This document shows, piece by piece, positions 25,225 to 32,882 of a stretch of 64,000 nt of DNA. The first letter of the stretch is position 1, and each line of letters opens with the position of its first letter. This stretch comes from JANQFV01 sp964468185 (GTDB lineage: Bacteria > Planctomycetota > Phycisphaerae > UBA1845 > Fen-1342). The translations under genes were made by a program, and so were the position numbers. The stretch lies in contig CAYXTR010000007.1 in assembly GCA_964468185.1 (NCBI GenBank), positions 97,913-161,912 on the forward strand. Reading direction: 5' to 3'. Under the pieces are notes generated by a model. It did no database searches, was not told the origin of the DNA, and was given only the letters and a program-made list of their open reading frames with translations.

Positions 25225-27084
25225 ATGGTGGTCAGTGCAGGGCCGTGGCGGCTGTTTCTGGTTGGAGGATTGCTGGTTGTTCTGACCGGGGGTGCTGCGG
25301 TGTGGTTGGTGATGGGGGAGCAGGGGCGGCTATATAACGAGCAGACGTCCGACTATCTATTGACGCAGGCCCGCTTGTTGCGGGAAGTTGTGCGGGCAGA
25401 TTGGCCGCGACTGCATGACGGGGTGACGGGGCGGTTGGTGCAGGCGCTGGGCGAGGAGGGGTTGCGCATTGCGATTGTCGACACGAACGGGGAGGCGATG
25501 GTCCATACTGGCAGCGCTGCGCAGGCGGCTCAGTTACTGGCGGCGCCCGAAGTCCGGCAAGCCATGGGTCCGGGACGGGACTGGGGGCTGGACGTGCGGG
25601 CGTGGGGGCCGCTTCAGGAAACGCACGTAATGGCTGCGGTGCGCGTGCTGGCGGATGACCGGCAGCCGTCGGGCGTGGTCTGGCTGGCACGGCCGGCGTG
25701 GCAGAGCTGGGCACACCCGAGCAGTTGGCGGCGGATCGCAGCCTTCATGGCACTGATGGCTGCGGGGGCCATTTTCACGCTGGTCTGGCTGTTTGTCCGG
25801 CTACGCCAGCGTGTGATCCAGCGATTGATTCAGACGATCCGGGGGCTGTCAGCGGGTGAGCCGGCAGTGGAGTTCGAGACGGGCGAGGCGGAGGATTGGG
25901 CCAACCTGGCGCGCGCCTTGCATGCGTTACGGCGGCGGCTCAGTGCCCAGGTGGGCATGATCGATCGGCAGCGGCAGATGTTGCAGATGCTGGTGGACCA
26001 TTTGCAGGAGGGGGTGATTGTCGTACGGCACGATGGACGCATTGCGCTGATCAATCCGACGGCGATGCGGCTACTGAATCTGAATGGCTCGCATGGGGAT
26101 GCGACGACGGTGATGGAGCGCTCGGTGGAGGAGTGTATTCCGCATCATCCATTGCAGCGCATGTTGGGACTGCAGGATGAGCCCGAAGCGCTCGCGGAGG
26201 CGGAGTCCGGACCGCCGGACGTGGCTGAGTCGGTACCGGAGACGCACGTGGAGATTGAGACGGAGGCGGGGCGGGTGCATTTGCTTGCGCGGGCGACGGA
26301 CCTGACGCTGGCGGAGTCTGGCGACGAGGAGGGGCAGGCCACGGGGGGGCGGGTGCTGACACTGACTGACATTACGGCTTTGCAGCGGGCCGTGCAGGTG
26401 CGGACGGACTTTGTGGCGAACGCGTCGCATGAACTGCGCACACCGCTGTCGACGATCCGGGCGGCGGTTGAGACGCTGTTGACGATGGATCTGCGCGACG
26501 AGGCGCCGGCGGCGAAGATGTTCCTGGAGAAGATTGACCGGCACAGCGCGCGGTTGGAGCAGATGGTGGCGGATCTGCTGGATCTATCGCGGATTGAAAC
26601 ACCGTCGGAGCGGTTCGAGCCGGAGGATGTCGAGCTCAAGCGGTTGCTGGAGGATCTGCACGGGCGGGTGGCGGAGAAGCTGGAGCGTAAGAACCTGCAT
26701 TGGCGAGCGGTGCGGGAGCCGGAGAGCGTGCGGACGGTTCGCGTGAATCCACACCTGTTGCGCCTGGTGTTGGACAATCTGGTTGACAACGCGGCGAAGT
26801 TCACGGAGTCGGGGGGGACGGTCAGCGTGCGGGTGTCGGTGGAGACGGAGAAGGTGGTGGTGGAGGTCGAGGACACTGGCTGTGGTATTCCCGAGCAGGA
26901 CCAGGCGCGCGTGTTTGAGCGGTTTTATCAGGTGGAACGGGCCCGTTCGGGGGCGGAGCGGGGCACGGGGCTGGGTCTTTCGATTGTGCGACACGCGGTA
27001 GCGGCGTTGGGGGGCGAGGTGGAGTTGCAGAGTCGCGTTGGTGAGGGGACGCGGGTGCTCGTGCGTTTGCCGCAAGGGCGCTGA
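25225..27084 (+). CDS. phoR: PhoR-like phosphate sensor histidine kinase
   Basis: A 619-residue kinase; I chose the ATG at 25225, 7 bases after phoB. Two membrane segments (about 8-30 and 172-195) flank a periplasmic region of about 140 residues. They are followed by a HAMP-like linker (about 195-245), a PAS domain (about 250-390, with an acidic insert around 310-340), HisKA with H402 in ASHELRTPL, and a HATPase domain ending in ERGTGLGLSIVRHAV. In E. coli PhoR senses phosphate through PstB and PhoU rather than its own periplasmic part. The long periplasmic loop here is more like the Gram-positive PhoR/WalK type and could sense directly. Start sequence MVVSAGPWRLFL has only a weak, distant AGGAGA. 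Confidence 0.9.
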   Translation: MVVSAGPWRLFLVGGLLVVLTGGAAVWLVMGEQGRLYNEQTSDYLLTQARLLREVVRADWPRLHDGVTGRLVQALGEEGLRIAIVDTNGEAMVHTGSAAQAAQLLAAPEVRQAMGPGRDWGLDVRAWGPLQETHVMAAVRVLADDRQPSGVVWLARPAWQSWAHPSSWRRIAAFMALMAAGAIFTLVWLFVRLRQRVIQRLIQTIRGLSAGEPAVEFETGEAEDWANLARALHALRRRLSAQVGMIDRQRQMLQMLVDHLQEGVIVVRHDGRIALINPTAMRLLNLNGSHGDATTVMERSVEECIPHHPLQRMLGLQDEPEALAEAESGPPDVAESVPETHVEIETEAGRVHLLARATDLTLAESGDEEGQATGGRVLTLTDITALQRAVQVRTDFVANASHELRTPLSTIRAAVETLLTMDLRDEAPAAKMFLEKIDRHSARLEQMVADLLDLSRIETPSERFEPEDVELKRLLEDLHGRVAEKLERKNLHWRAVREPESVRTVRVNPHLLRLVLDNLVDNAAKFTESGGTVSVRVSVETEKVVVEVEDTGCGIPEQDQARVFERFYQVERARSGAERGTGLGLSIVRHAVAALGGEVELQSRVGEGTRVLVRLPQGR

Positions 27085-27122
27085 CGCGCTGGTTGGCGGG
27101 AGTGGATCTTCGCGGGGAATTC

Positions 27123-27155
27123 ACGAAGCGGGTACGAAGCGCTAACGCGGATGGG
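27123..27155 (+). promoter_or_regulatory. 11-bp direct repeats, candidate Pho box 1
   Basis: Two consecutive 11-mers, ACGAAGCGGGT and ACGAAGCGCTA, are followed by a weaker third (ACGCGGATGGG). PhoB-type regulators bind 11-bp direct repeats, and an ACGAAGCG also occurs upstream of phoB. The site lies 40 bases past phoR and over 300 bases before pstS. Confidence 0.4.
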
Positions 27156-27233
27156 GTACGTTCATGAGTGAGTGATTTTGAGCCTCAGCGCGGACCACAG
27201 GTACGCCAGTGCATGCGGCCCGTTTCTGCAAGT

Positions 27234-27275
27234 CCGATCCAGACTCCGGAGGGGAGGCCTGGGTCGGTTTTTTTT
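27234..27275 (+). terminator. Rho-independent terminator between phoR and pstS
   Basis: CCGATCCAG pairs with CTGGGTCGG (one G-T pair), enclosing a smaller CTCC/GGAG stem, and is followed directly by eight T. It lies 150 bases after the phoR stop, which is far for a phoR terminator. It could end a short RNA made from candidate Pho box 1. Confidence 0.8.
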
Positions 27276-27337
27276 GTCGCTGATGTCGCTGGCGGGTGAG
27301 TGGCGAGCAGGTATCCAGCGGCGCTCTCAATGAATAA

Positions 27338-27370
27338 TAGCGCAACCTTAGCGCGACCCTAACAATGGAG
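27338..27370 (+). promoter_or_regulatory. 11-bp direct repeats, candidate Pho box 2 upstream of pstS
   Basis: TAGCGCAACCT, TAGCGCGACCC and TAACAATGGAG follow each other without gaps. A CATATGCT around 27373 could serve as the -10. It is 77 bases before the pstS start codon, a normal distance for a PhoB site. Confidence 0.45.
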
Positions 27371-27446
27371 CGCATATGCTGCGTCGTTTCGTTCGCGGAC
27401 GCGAGGCCGCGATGGGGCTGGTGACGCAGGTTCATGGAGACACAGC

Positions 27447-28310
27447 ATGACCGCACGTGAGAGAGTGGGCGCCCGGATTCTGGTTGCAGTGGTGGTGGGA
27501 TGGGTTGGGTTGAGCGTGATGCCCGCGCAGGCGCGTGCGGACGAAGAGCACATCGTAATTGACGGGTCGACGACGGTCGGGCCGATCGTGAAGCAGTTTG
27601 CCGAGTATTTCCACGAGATGACCGGCGTACGGGTCGAGGTCAGTGAGTCGGGCAGCGGGAACGGGGCCAAGTCGCTGATCAACGGGACCTGTCAGATCGC
27701 GTCGATGTCACGCTTCATGAAGGCCAAGGAGTTCAAGGCGGCGATCGAGAAGGATGTCTTTCCAGTGGCGCATGTCGTGGCCGTGGACGGCATTGCGATG
27801 GTGGTGCATCCGAGCAATCCGGTGCAGGAGCTGACCGTCGAGCAGGTGCGCAAGATCTACCAGGGCCAAATTACGAACTGGTCGGAGCTCGGTGGTCCCG
27901 ATCAGCCCATCGTGAAGGTCAGCCGGGATACGAACAGCGGCACCTTCGAGACGTTCAATAAACTGGTGATGCACAAGGAGCGGATGGACCCGGGGACCGA
28001 GAAGGTCGGCAGCAATGGTGCGGTGCGGCAGACTGTGCAGAGTACGCCGTATGCGATTGGCTACGTCGGGCTTGGATTCGTCGACCGGACCATTCGGGCG
28101 TTGAAGATCAACGGGATCGACCCGACGCGGCGGAATGTAGCTTCCGGTCGCTATCCGATTGCGCGGCCGCTCTATCTGTTCACAAATGGATATCCGAAGC
28201 TGGGATCGGCGCTGCACGCTTTTGTGACGCTGCATCTTACCAAGGCTGGGCAGAAGCGGATTCAGGCGATTGGCTTCATCCCGGTCACGGAATACGACAC
28301 CGACGAATAA
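27447..28310 (+). CDS. pstS: Phosphate-binding periplasmic protein PstS
   Basis: A 287-residue ABC solute-binding protein with a signal peptide (cleavage about after ARA, residue 31). The phosphate-binding motifs are visible: DGSTTVGPIVKQFAEYF, SGSGNGAKSLINGTCQIASM, SRDTNSGTFETF. GGAG lies about 8 bases before the ATG. The Ser/Thr/Gly-rich loops contact the phosphate oxygens in known PstS structures. It belongs to the shorter PstS type and heads the pstSCAB-phoU operon. Confidence 0.96.
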   Translation: MTARERVGARILVAVVVGWVGLSVMPAQARADEEHIVIDGSTTVGPIVKQFAEYFHEMTGVRVEVSESGSGNGAKSLINGTCQIASMSRFMKAKEFKAAIEKDVFPVAHVVAVDGIAMVVHPSNPVQELTVEQVRKIYQGQITNWSELGGPDQPIVKVSRDTNSGTFETFNKLVMHKERMDPGTEKVGSNGAVRQTVQSTPYAIGYVGLGFVDRTIRALKINGIDPTRRNVASGRYPIARPLYLFTNGYPKLGSALHAFVTLHLTKAGQKRIQAIGFIPVTEYDTDE

Positions 28311-28318
28311 GGGCACGC

Positions 28319-29524
28319 GTGACCCGAGCGAACACGCAGAACGAATTGCGGGCAGCAGCGGAAGGCGTACGGCGTTTCTTGCCGCGCGAGCAGGGATTGC
28401 TGCTGAGTCGCGAGGCCCGGCGGACCCGGCGCTTGCTGGGCCTGGTGGGGCATGCTTTTCTATTCCTGGTTACGTCCAGCTCAGCGCTGGCGGTGTTGTT
28501 CATCTTCATTTTCATCGCGTGGGATGCACTGCCGTTCTTTTTTGCGGAGAGCGTTTCAGCCTGGGCTCGTGCGCAGGAATTCTTCGCGGGGCGGAGCTGG
28601 GTCCCTTCGGATGGTTCGTTCGGAGCGCTGACGATCTTCTTGGGCAGTGGGTTGGTGACGGTCGGGGCGGCCCTGGTGGCGGTGCCACTGGGAGTCGCGG
28701 CGGCCGTCTGCCTGAGTGACATTCTACCGTTCTGGCTACGGCAGTACGTGAAGCCAGTAATTGAGGTGCTGGCCGCGATCCCGTCGGTGGCATACGGGTT
28801 CTTCGCGCTGGTCGTGCTGGCACCGCTGCTGCAGTCCAAGGGTGGGCCGATGCTGGCAGTTGCGTGGTATTGCGTGGCCGGGCCGGTCCTCGCCCTGGGC
28901 GTGATGGTATTGAGCGACCTGGGCTCAACCGTCATCCGGAAGGACGCGTCCCGTCGCGGCGTGCGCACGGTCCTGGCGATTGTGCTGGGCGGCGGCGCGC
29001 TGGCCTTGCTGATCTGGGTGGGTGGTCATGTGTCCGCGCTGACCGTGATCAGTGGCCGCAATGCACTCAATGTGTCGTTGATCCTGGGCGTCATGGCGTT
29101 ACCGACGGTCGTGAGCGTCTCGGAGGACGCGCTGCAGGCGGTTGGGCGGGAACTGCGCGAGGGGGCCTATGCCCTGGGATCGACGCGCGCCGAGATGCTC
29201 GTGAAAGTCGTGATACCGGCGGCGAGCAGCGGTATTCTGGCGGCGGTGATCCTGGGGATGATGCGCGCTGTGGGCGAGACGATGGTTGTATGGATGGCGT
29301 CCGGGAATGCGGCGCAGATTCCCGAGCCGTTCTACAACCTCCTGGAGCCCGTGCGGACGCTGACGGCGACGATTGCGGGGGACATGGGTGAAGCGGACCA
29401 GTCGACGGGATCGGCGCATTACCACGTGCTGTTCGCGATGGCGCTGGCTCTGCTGGTGATCTCGTTCGTATTCAACGTGGCAAGTGAGTGGGTCTTGCGG
29501 CGCCAGGTGAAGAAGCTGGGTTGA
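28319..29524 (+). CDS. pstC: Phosphate ABC transporter permease PstC
   Basis: A 401-residue permease starting at a GTG 8 bases after pstS. About six core membrane helices are preceded by a basic cytoplasmic N-terminus of about 40 residues. The EAA-type coupling loop for PstB is visible as EGAYALGSTRAEMLVKVVIP. Typical PstC features include AAIPSVAYGFFALVVLAPLL. It is somewhat longer than the usual 300-330 residues, through the N-terminal tail and an extra helix region around 205-250. It pairs with PstA to form the phosphate channel. Confidence 0.93.
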   Translation: MTRANTQNELRAAAEGVRRFLPREQGLLLSREARRTRRLLGLVGHAFLFLVTSSSALAVLFIFIFIAWDALPFFFAESVSAWARAQEFFAGRSWVPSDGSFGALTIFLGSGLVTVGAALVAVPLGVAAAVCLSDILPFWLRQYVKPVIEVLAAIPSVAYGFFALVVLAPLLQSKGGPMLAVAWYCVAGPVLALGVMVLSDLGSTVIRKDASRRGVRTVLAIVLGGGALALLIWVGGHVSALTVISGRNALNVSLILGVMALPTVVSVSEDALQAVGRELREGAYALGSTRAEMLVKVVIPAASSGILAAVILGMMRAVGETMVVWMASGNAAQIPEPFYNLLEPVRTLTATIAGDMGEADQSTGSAHYHVLFAMALALLVISFVFNVASEWVLRRQVKKLG

Positions 29525-29530
29525 CACGGT

Positions 29531-31135
29531 ATGCGGTTGTCGACACGTAAACTGCTGGATCGTTCGTTCACCGGGCTGGGGGTGGTGTCGATCGGACTGG
29601 TTGCGCTGGTGCTGGTTGTACTTCTGGGGCCGATTGTGGTGCGCGGCGTCGGGGCGTACGTGTTTCGGGCGACGGTTGAGCATCGTGAGGTGTTATGGCA
29701 CGAGTTCGAGGTGGGGGATCCCGAGGCTCTGGAGAGTGAAGTCGCGCAGGTGCAGGCGGTGCGCCAGCCGGTGTATGACGCCCTGGCGAAGTTTGAACCG
29801 GGTGTGGCTGCGCTGGCGTACTTGAGCGAAGTGGAAACGTTGCGGGAGGAATTGGCGGCGCGGACGTTGTGGCCGCGAGATTACCTGGAACTCGTGGAGG
29901 AGGCCGGCGAACGGCACGCGGCCGGCCTGGCGGGGTACCCAGAGCATTCGGAGCCCCTGACCAGGTTGCACGCGGCGCTGGCGAATGGTGAGTTGAAGCG
30001 CGGGGCTTACCTGGCACGTGTGGCGGCGGCTGCGGCGGACTGGCGGACGGTGCTGCCGCAATACAGCGCGGAGCAGGTGGAGGCGTATCTCGGCGCGCTG
30101 GAGGACTTCAAGTACGCCTTACGGGAGTTGCTGGGTCCGTTGCCGGGCGAAGCGCCTGTGCTGGAACGGGACAAGTATGGCGTAACCCGTTGGGATGCGC
30201 GGGGGAAGCAGACGCTCCGGCACGCGATCTATCAGGAATTGTGGGTGCGGCCGGAGGGGGCGCCGCCGACGGCGACGCTGGTAAAGCGGGAGCGTCCGTG
30301 GGCTGAGACGTTCCGGGGGACGACGCTGGAGCCGACGTTTGCATATATTGAGGAGCAGGCGGAAGCGATGCTGCATCCGCGGTGGACGTTTTACTGGCGG
30401 TTTCTGACGCTGGGCGAGAAAGATGCGCACTTTTTCGGAGGGATCTGGGGGGAGATGCTGGGTACGCTGTATCTGACCTTGGGCGCGGTGCTGTTCGCGG
30501 TGCCGATGGGGATCATCTCCGCGATCTATCTGGTGGAGTATGCGGGCGACAACGCCCTGATTCGGCTGTTGCGAAGTTGTATCAGCACTTTGGCGGGAGT
30601 GCCGAGCATCGTGTTTGGCTTGTTTGGCCTGGCGTTCTTCATCAACGCGATTCACGTCTCGCCGTCGAAAAGTGTGCTGGCGGGTTCCTTGACGTTGGCG
30701 CTATTGATCCTGCCGGTCGTGATTCGGGCGGCCGAGGAAGCGATCCGGGCGGTGCCGAAGACGTACCGCGAGGCAGCGCTGAGTGTGGGGGCGAGCAAAT
30801 GGCACACGATCTTGACGGTGATTCTGCCGGCGGCGCTGCCGGGGGTGCTGACGGGCATCGTGATCAGCATGGGGCGGGCGGCGGGCGAGACGGCGCCGAT
30901 AATCTTCACGGCGGCGGTGAGCTTCGGAGCGCCGCTGGCATTTCACGAGGTCTTTGACAACGCGACACGTGCGTTGCCGTGGGGCGTGTACAATATGGCC
31001 ACCGAGCATGAGGAAGTGGACCAAATACGGCACGTGCAATACGGCATGGTATTTACGCTGGTGGCGCTGGTACTGTTGCTGAATGCGGTGGCGATTGTGA
31101 TGCGGGCGCGCATTGCGCGGAAACTGGCAGGGTGA
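29531..31135 (+). CDS. pstA: Phosphate ABC transporter permease PstA with large periplasmic insert
   Basis: A 534-residue protein; usual PstA is about 280-300. The first membrane segment (about 15-42) is followed by about 255 extra residues (about 45-300), rich in Ala, Glu, Leu and Arg and predicted mainly helical, then by the normal core of five helices (about 305-534). The coupling loop is REAALSVGASKWHTILTVIL. The family pattern STLAGVPSIVFGLFGLAFF is intact, so the permease should work. From topology the insert should lie in the periplasm, where it could contact PstS. It overlaps pstB by 4 bases (GTGA). Confidence 0.93.
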   Translation: MRLSTRKLLDRSFTGLGVVSIGLVALVLVVLLGPIVVRGVGAYVFRATVEHREVLWHEFEVGDPEALESEVAQVQAVRQPVYDALAKFEPGVAALAYLSEVETLREELAARTLWPRDYLELVEEAGERHAAGLAGYPEHSEPLTRLHAALANGELKRGAYLARVAAAAADWRTVLPQYSAEQVEAYLGALEDFKYALRELLGPLPGEAPVLERDKYGVTRWDARGKQTLRHAIYQELWVRPEGAPPTATLVKRERPWAETFRGTTLEPTFAYIEEQAEAMLHPRWTFYWRFLTLGEKDAHFFGGIWGEMLGTLYLTLGAVLFAVPMGIISAIYLVEYAGDNALIRLLRSCISTLAGVPSIVFGLFGLAFFINAIHVSPSKSVLAGSLTLALLILPVVIRAAEEAIRAVPKTYREAALSVGASKWHTILTVILPAALPGVLTGIVISMGRAAGETAPIIFTAAVSFGAPLAFHEVFDNATRALPWGVYNMATEHEEVDQIRHVQYGMVFTLVALVLLLNAVAIVMRARIARKLAG

Positions 31136-31986
31136 GTGAGACGATGGATAGTCCGAAGGCAGCACAACGTGAAGCGCCGGGCGTTGCCCCGCCCGCAGCA
31201 GCGACCGTGCTGGCGGCGCGGCCTGACGCCGCGGTGCCGCACCATCTGAACACCGAGCAGTTCAGCGTGTACTATGGTGATGTGGCTGCGGTGAAGGATG
31301 TCTCGCTGGGGATCCGCAAGGGTGAGGTGACGGCGATCATCGGACCGAGCGGGTGCGGCAAGAGCACGTTTCTGCGCGCAATCAACCGGATGAACGACTT
31401 GATTCCCTCCTGCTGGACGCGGGGGCGCCTGATCCTGGACGGACATGACGTCTACGGACCGCAGATTGATGTGACGGCGCTCCGCAAACGGGTGGGGATG
31501 GTCTTTCAGAAGCCGAATCCGTTTCCCAAGTCGATCTTCGACAATGTGGCCTATGGGCCGCGGATACACGGCGCCCGGCGGCGGGATCTGGCGGAAATCG
31601 TCGAGCGGAGCTTGCAGCACGCAGCGCTGTGGGATGAGGTGAAGGATCGGCTCAAGCAGAATGCACTGGGGCTGTCGGGCGGACAGCAGCAGCGATTGTG
31701 CATCGCACGCGCGTTGGCGGTGGAGCCGGAGATTCTGCTCATGGACGAGCCGACGTCGGCGCTGGATCCGATGGCGACCGATCGCATCGAGAATCTGATT
31801 GCCGAGCTGCGCGGCGAGTACACCATTATCGTCGTGACGCATAACATGCAGCAGGCCGCCCGCGTGTCTGACCGCACGGCATTCATGTACGTGGGCGAGC
31901 TGATCGAGGAAGGCAATACGAGCGACCTGTTTACCAACCCCGTCAACAAGCGGACGCAGGATTACATTACGGGTCGTTTCGGCTAA
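31132..31986 (+). CDS. pstB: Phosphate ABC transporter ATP-binding protein PstB
   Basis: A 284-residue ATPase. The GTG at 31132 overlaps the pstA stop; an ATG four codons in is equally possible. Walker A is GPSGCGKST (71-79), the signature LSGGQQQR (181-188), Walker B ILLMDEP (201-207). PstB-specific stretches are visible, such as AINRMNDLIPSC and VFQKPNPFPKSIFDNVAYG. It energises phosphate uptake by PstSCA. The first about 40 residues are a variable, Ala/Pro-rich extension. Confidence 0.97.
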   Translation: MSETMDSPKAAQREAPGVAPPAAATVLAARPDAAVPHHLNTEQFSVYYGDVAAVKDVSLGIRKGEVTAIIGPSGCGKSTFLRAINRMNDLIPSCWTRGRLILDGHDVYGPQIDVTALRKRVGMVFQKPNPFPKSIFDNVAYGPRIHGARRRDLAEIVERSLQHAALWDEVKDRLKQNALGLSGGQQQRLCIARALAVEPEILLMDEPTSALDPMATDRIENLIAELRGEYTIIVVTHNMQQAARVSDRTAFMYVGELIEEGNTSDLFTNPVNKRTQDYITGRFG

Positions 31987-32054
31987 CCGCACGTCTTGAC
32001 GCAGCTTGCGGCCGGCGAGACACTGCCCGGTTAGCAACTGCGAGGACAGCTATC

Positions 32055-32723
32055 GTGACTGCACATTTCGTGAACTTGCTGGACGAGCTGCGCCGCCGGT
32101 CACTCCGGATGGCGTCCGAAGTCGAGGACATTGTGCAGGAAGCGACCGAATCGATATTCGACCCGAATGAGCAGTTCGCGTTGCGCATCATCCGGCGTGA
32201 CGAGGAGGTCGATGCGGCCGAGGTCGAGGTCGAGGCCGAGGTGATTCGGCTGCTGGCCTTGTACCAGCCGGTGGGGGTGGATCTCCGCATGTTGTGCACG
32301 ATCCTGAAGGTCAACAACGATCTGGAGCGCGTCTCGGACTGTGCCGTGAATCTCGCGGAACGGGCGCGCCATGGCAAACTGCAGCCGATTGCCCGGCTGA
32401 TTCCGGAGCTCAAGCAGATGTGTCCGGCGGTGCGCAAGGCGCTGCGGAGCGCTGTTCAGGCGTATAGCACGGATGATGTGGAAGTGGCACGGCGGGTGCG
32501 TGATCAGGATCTGGCGATTGATGCGCTGTACGGGCAGATTGTGCGGGCGATCGTCGCGAGTGCGGACCATACGCCGGAGAAGATCCCCGGATACCTTGAT
32601 GTGCTGTCGGTCGCGAAGAACCTGGAGCGGATCGCTGATCATGCCACGAACATTGCGGAAGATGTGATCTTTCTGTCCACGGGGAAGATCGTGCGGCATC
32701 GGGTTGAGGAGGGTGGCCGGTAG
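32055..32723 (+). CDS. phoU: Phosphate signalling protein PhoU
   Basis: A 222-residue all-helical protein of two PhoU repeats, starting at a GTG 68 bases after pstB. The metal-binding patterns are visible: LKVNNDLERVSDCAVNLAER in the first repeat and KNLERIADHATNIAEDVIF in the second. By family knowledge PhoU links the Pst transporter to PhoR and keeps the regulon off when phosphate is plentiful. It is the last gene of the phosphate operon. Confidence 0.96.
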   Translation: MTAHFVNLLDELRRRSLRMASEVEDIVQEATESIFDPNEQFALRIIRRDEEVDAAEVEVEAEVIRLLALYQPVGVDLRMLCTILKVNNDLERVSDCAVNLAERARHGKLQPIARLIPELKQMCPAVRKALRSAVQAYSTDDVEVARRVRDQDLAIDALYGQIVRAIVASADHTPEKIPGYLDVLSVAKNLERIADHATNIAEDVIFLSTGKIVRHRVEEGGR

Positions 32724-32882
32724 GGCGCGGTCGTGCGCAGGCGGCAGGTGGGGGGGTGCGTTGACGCGGGCGGAGGGGGCGGTAGACTTGATCCACGGGC
32801 AGTCACCTGGAGGTCTGCCGCCGGCATGGATGCACAGCACAATCACAGTTCGCGCCCTCCGCGGCTCTCGGGGAGTCTCCGA

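Larger units (their letters stand above)
27085..27446. other. phoR-pstS intergenic region
   Basis: 362 bases holding two 11-bp direct-repeat clusters, an internal strong terminator with a T8 tract, and the pstS promoter region. No protein is supported. The order repeat cluster, about 80 bases, terminator, repeat cluster, pstS suggests a short transcript before pstS. Confidence 0.6.
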
